A program made the position numbers and the translations under genes. From Pampus argenteus (lineage: Eukaryota; Chordata; Actinopteri; Scombriformes; Stromateidae), in contig CM072877.1 in the NCBI GenBank assembly GCA_036937835.1, positions 5,002,001-5,066,000 of the forward strand: a stretch of DNA of 64,000 nucleotides, written 5' to 3'. The notes beneath the pieces were generated by a model. That model did not search any database. It saw nothing but the letters and a program-made list of their open reading frames with translations, and was not told the DNA's origin. Each line of letters opens with the position of its first letter. Within the stretch, counting starts at the first letter, position 1. Below are positions 60,350-64,000 of this stretch, one piece after another.

Positions 60350-60440
60350 CAAACCTATGAAGTAATTAAAAGCCAATTAAGTCGCAACAAAGAAGTCATT
60401 ATGGTAATGAGTCACCAACACACGATGACCTTTTGACCTG
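60350..60440. promoter_or_regulatory. Candidate conserved non-coding element
   Basis: Non-repetitive sequence with AAGTAATTAAAAGCCAATTA, AGTCGCAACAAAGAAGTCAT and TATGGTAATGAGTCACC, dense in homeodomain-type ATTA and AP-1-like TGAGTCA cores. A similar texture occurs at about 60830-60905. The function is only suggested by composition. Confidence 0.25.
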
Positions 60441-61899
60441 GCAGGAACTGTATTAAAAAGACAATTCCCCAAAATATTTGTATGTGAAAAAGACTCCATA
60501 TCTCACTTTGTGTTGAAACTAGTATAAATAAACACAGTTCTTTCAATTAAAAACTTAATCCAGTGAGGAAAACAAGTTAATTTTATGATTAGAAATTAAA
60601 ATACAACAGTTCAGAAGTCAAATAAGCTCAGTTACCCACCTGCTTAGGAAAACGTTTGTAAATGAAATGTGGTCTGTGTGTGAGTGTGTGATTTGTAATT
60701 ATTATTAATCATTCAAGACTGGAAAACTATCAGGACTGCGTGGGTGTGCTTTGATCAGATTTACCTGACAGTGCTGGCAACACAAGCCAACAACCTCACA
60801 ACTGCTGTCACATTTGTGTTTAATTATTGCTAAATCCTAATTGGTTAACGGAATTATGCAACATCAGTTATTTCCAGCAGAGCCCCGCCTACTTACAACT
60901 AATTAGAAGAGCACAGACAAAAAGAGAAATAACCAAAACTGGAAAAACTAGGAAGCTGATTTTTAAAAATAGGCTCTCAGGACCATAATCTATGTAAACT
61001 GAATTAAGAAGTAGCTTTATGCAAAGCAAGTTGATAGTTACCCAACTTCTGTCAGTGTTTCTGTCTCTCCTTCACCATCCATTACTTTCACGTTCTTTCT
61101 TTCTCTGGATTCACTTCAGGAAAATGTTTAGTTCAAATGTTCTCAGATAATTTGTCTTTGCACCACAGAGGTCTGCTAGTTGTTTGTAATCAGGCTGGAT
61201 TAACTGTCAGACACCTTGAATTGATCCGATACTTCAGACTCAACACAACAAACTATAAAGCTGTCATCAAGCTTCCAACAGCAAAACAACTCTCTTTTTA
61301 AGTAACTTTCCTTGACATTTATATATTTATGAGACAGGGTTGTTGCACACTGAGCCTGGGAACAATTTAGAATTAATGTAATCAGTTAGAACTGTTGAGC
61401 AATTGTGAAATGAAGTTATTAATCCAGGAATTACTTCAATCGCTAGTTCTGACAGATCTATTCCCTGAAACTAGATGTATGAAAAAACTAAAATTAACTT
61501 CTTCAAGAATTGTTATCTTCCTGATACAAAACAGTTTTTAGGTTTTGTTTCTAATGCCTTTAATTCAAAATGTACTGTATGAACAGTATTTTCAATATTA
61601 TGGCTGTAATTTTGCACTTACTTACAAAGCAGGGTACAAGCTTCATAAAAGTATATAATCAAAATATGACTAATGAAGAGAGAAGACTGAAATACATAGG
61701 ACAGCATCACCGAAGACATTCATAAATAACCAATGTACACAGTAATATTAATACCGGCTTCATCCATACTGAAGGTTTTCAGTTTTCATTTCTGCTTGTA
61801 GTAATAAAAACAATATGTAATACAGCCAACATTGATATATCTATCAAATTATATAAATTATCTGTCATACAAGTCTTTCCTTCATTACTCGTTCATTTT

Positions 61900-62225
61900 T
61901 TTTTGTCCATCATCACCTCCGTAGTTCTCAGCGTTTTCTTGGGGGTTGAAATCTGATTCTGTCAGATGGCTTTGATTCATCCGTGAGCGAGAGGAGAGTG
62001 TGACTAAGCTGCGGTGGTTGTAATAAAAATAATTCTTTCTTTATGAAGAAGCGCTGTGTGTGTTAGAGGCCGTCCACAGTCTCTGCATTAGGGAAATTAA
62101 CATCTAGAGCCATTTTTCAGGCCGCTTCATTAACGGCACAAATCTGACAGCCGCAGAGCGCTGAAAATATTGGTTGTATTAAAAAGCTGTCTGGTCGTAA
62201 ATTAAATTGGAAAACAAACATATAA
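61900..62225. promoter_or_regulatory. Candidate conserved non-coding element
   Basis: A 320-bp repeat-free island with balanced composition. Phrases include TCTGCATTAGGGAAATTAAC, TTTTTCAGGCCGCTTCATTA, ACGGCACAAATCTGACAGCC and GGTCGTAAATTAAATTGG. It stands out from the AT-rich, repeat-laden intron and has the look of an enhancer-type element. Confidence 0.3.
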
Positions 62226-63216
62226 TTGACAACAGAGGATAAAAAAAAAAAAAAAGACCTCAGGCTTTCAATAATGCCTTCATACAGTATTACTGAATTA
62301 TGAAGACGAGCAGAGTCAACGTGATTGAGGGTAGAAGTCGCTGTAGAAGAGTCCTCCTACATGTTTTTATAATGCATCTACTAATGTACCGAATCTTAAA
62401 AATAGATGGAATGCTAAAAATGACAAAAACATGGAAATTATGACTCTTTCAGGTGAAACGGAGTCAATATTATGGTATGAAGTCAGAATTATGAGGCAGT
62501 AAGTCACAATTTAAACTTTTACACAAACATTATTATTTATCTCGTCTGTAAACTTTATTTGCATGCACTGTAATTGACAAAATGTATAATGAAATGGTTG
62601 GTTTATGCTATAGCAATGAAAAGTGTTGCCAAAACCAGAAAGTATTTTTCTGTTTAATCTAAGAAGGAATCATGTCACAAATAAACCAATCGGTTAATAA
62701 ATTAAAAGTTTTAAATTTAGGCTAAATTATTATGTTCAACCTCTGTTGCTCTTCTGTTGTCTTCAACTGACAAGGTGGCTTACGATTGGTCAACGGCTCA
62801 AATTGCAGTGATTTCATTGGAATCAGAGAGAGTGAGATCGGGCCTTAAATCCATACAAGCATTAACCAATTCATGCTGTATGTTAAATGTATGTAACTTC
62901 ATTTCTCCCATGGGCTTATTAAATGAAGCATCTGAGCATGGACATCACTCATTAGCAGGTGATTCATAATGTTATGTCACCTAAAGTATTTGGTGCAACA
63001 GTTCTTATATTTTTTTTATGGCATAAGATGTTTATATGGTGTTGGATCATGGTGTAGGCCTAGAAGGAAGGATTTCAATCTAGTAATTGATTGATGAGTT
63101 GTAAATTGATCAGCAGTGAAAGGACCAGTAAAACCAGCAGTTTGCTTCTGGCTGGTCTCCTTGTCTTACAAACTTGTATCCACCTTGTTTGTAGTTTCTG
63201 TCGTATCCTCCAATGA

Positions 63217-63242
63217 CCCCCTCCCCCCCCCCCCCCCCCCCC
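63217..63242. repeat. Poly-C run
   Basis: CCCCCT followed by about 20 C, so poly-G on the minus strand. Error-prone to sequence, and able to form G-quadruplex or i-motif structures. Confidence 0.95.
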
Positions 63243-64000
63243 TCATACTGTCTAATGGAAGCGTTGTTTCCAGCGGGCGCAGATAGCTCCTCTGTCTGTG
63301 TCTTAAGATGGTAAAATACATTTAACCTTCAGATGGGCCGTTTGGAAGGGCAGTGACTGTTTCAGGACTCAAATCTTTTTTCTCTATCAACTTAATTGTG
63401 TTTTCAATTATTTCCCCAGATTTTCTGTCTCCTGACATTTGCTGTAGGGACGGCATTCATCCCCCCCCACCGCACCCCCACTCCGCTTCCCACAACACCA
63501 GCGCTCTTTTGTTTTATGGAACTTTTTCTCAATCCAGAGGAACGTATTGGTCTAGCTTTCCGTTAGCTTTCTGTTTGCCTTTATTAGTTCTTGTATATTC
63601 GTGTTTTTTAACCTCTTTTCTCTCACGGCACTTTTCTGTCTGTCGTTCACTTTCTCCTCCCCCGTTCGTTCTCACATCTGTTTCCTGCTGGTATTGATTC
63701 CTCTCTCTCAGTCCCTGGTGATCAGGTTTTACCAGTCTCCCATTGATTACCAATGGAGGCAGAGCCAAGGTGCATGATGGGAAGATTGTGGGGCTTCAGA
63801 TTTACAGGGGAGGTTTGGGAAGGTTATCAGTTTGATTTCCCCAACAGGGTTACTAAAAAAAACAATATTTACTGTTTTTATCATCATGGAATCATAGATA
63901 TATGTACATATATTTCTATTAAATATGCCCACACTGCAGCTAAAGCCGGGTGATAATTAACTGACACAATAATTATGATTAATATTATTGATATTTACAT

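Larger units (their letters stand above)
54405..64000 (+). other. WDR7: WDR7 intron after coding exon 22 (at least 9.6 kb)
   Basis: Holds microsatellites (55619-55738, 57491-57529, 57652-57689, 59985-60032), inverted family B repeats with a perfect hairpin (56545-57040) and an AT minisatellite (59190-59605). It also has a MITE remnant (59606-59957), a poly-C run (63217-63242) and AT-rich islands that may be regulatory. No coding exon was recognised. Confidence 0.65.

Overview
This is a vertebrate nuclear window, most likely from a ray-finned fish of the percomorph type. The evidence is intron-split genes with GT/AG borders, very dense CA/GT microsatellites, and several dispersed repeats of kinds I associate with teleost introns. 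No tRNA, rRNA, CRISPR array, virus or bacterial feature was seen. All similarity statements come from remembered family sequences, because no search could be run.

Layout. (1) Positions 1-1029 (+) hold the last intron and last coding exon (900-1029) of an unidentified gene with a short acidic, serine-rich C-terminus; its 3'UTR probably runs to about 2.65 kb. (2) Positions 3699-10493 (-) hold a complete TAF1C gene, the RNA polymerase I promoter selectivity factor SL1/TIF-IB subunit C. It has 15 coding exons that join in frame to 1091 residues. (3) Positions 10494-12949 are the head-to-head interval between TAF1C and WDR7, with three identical ETS-type 9-mers and six GTTAGC/GCTAAC motifs. (4) From 12950 (+) to beyond the right edge lies WDR7 (rabconnectin-3 beta). 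Twenty-two core coding exons (12950-54404) join in frame for 1104 residues. The C-terminal part lies outside the window, and 54405-64000 is intron.

Two extra frame-preserving candidate exons lie inside WDR7 introns: a 126-nt cassette (17205-17330, phase 0/0) and a 24-nt microexon (48690-48713, phase 1/1). These are the most interesting observations here.

The WDR7 introns carry a decayed hAT transposase copy 82 bp after a splice donor (46905-47990), candidate MITEs, relic LINE reverse-transcriptase motifs, and a perfect 24-bp-arm hairpin between inverted repeat copies. They also hold minisatellites and AT-rich, homeodomain-motif-rich islands that could be conserved non-coding elements.

The two identified genes act in different processes: TAF1C in rRNA transcription in the nucleolus, and WDR7 with DMXL-type partners in V-ATPase control on vesicles. 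Their only visible link is the shared promoter interval. I found no evidence of a wholly new biological system; the novelty here is at the level of exons and regulation.
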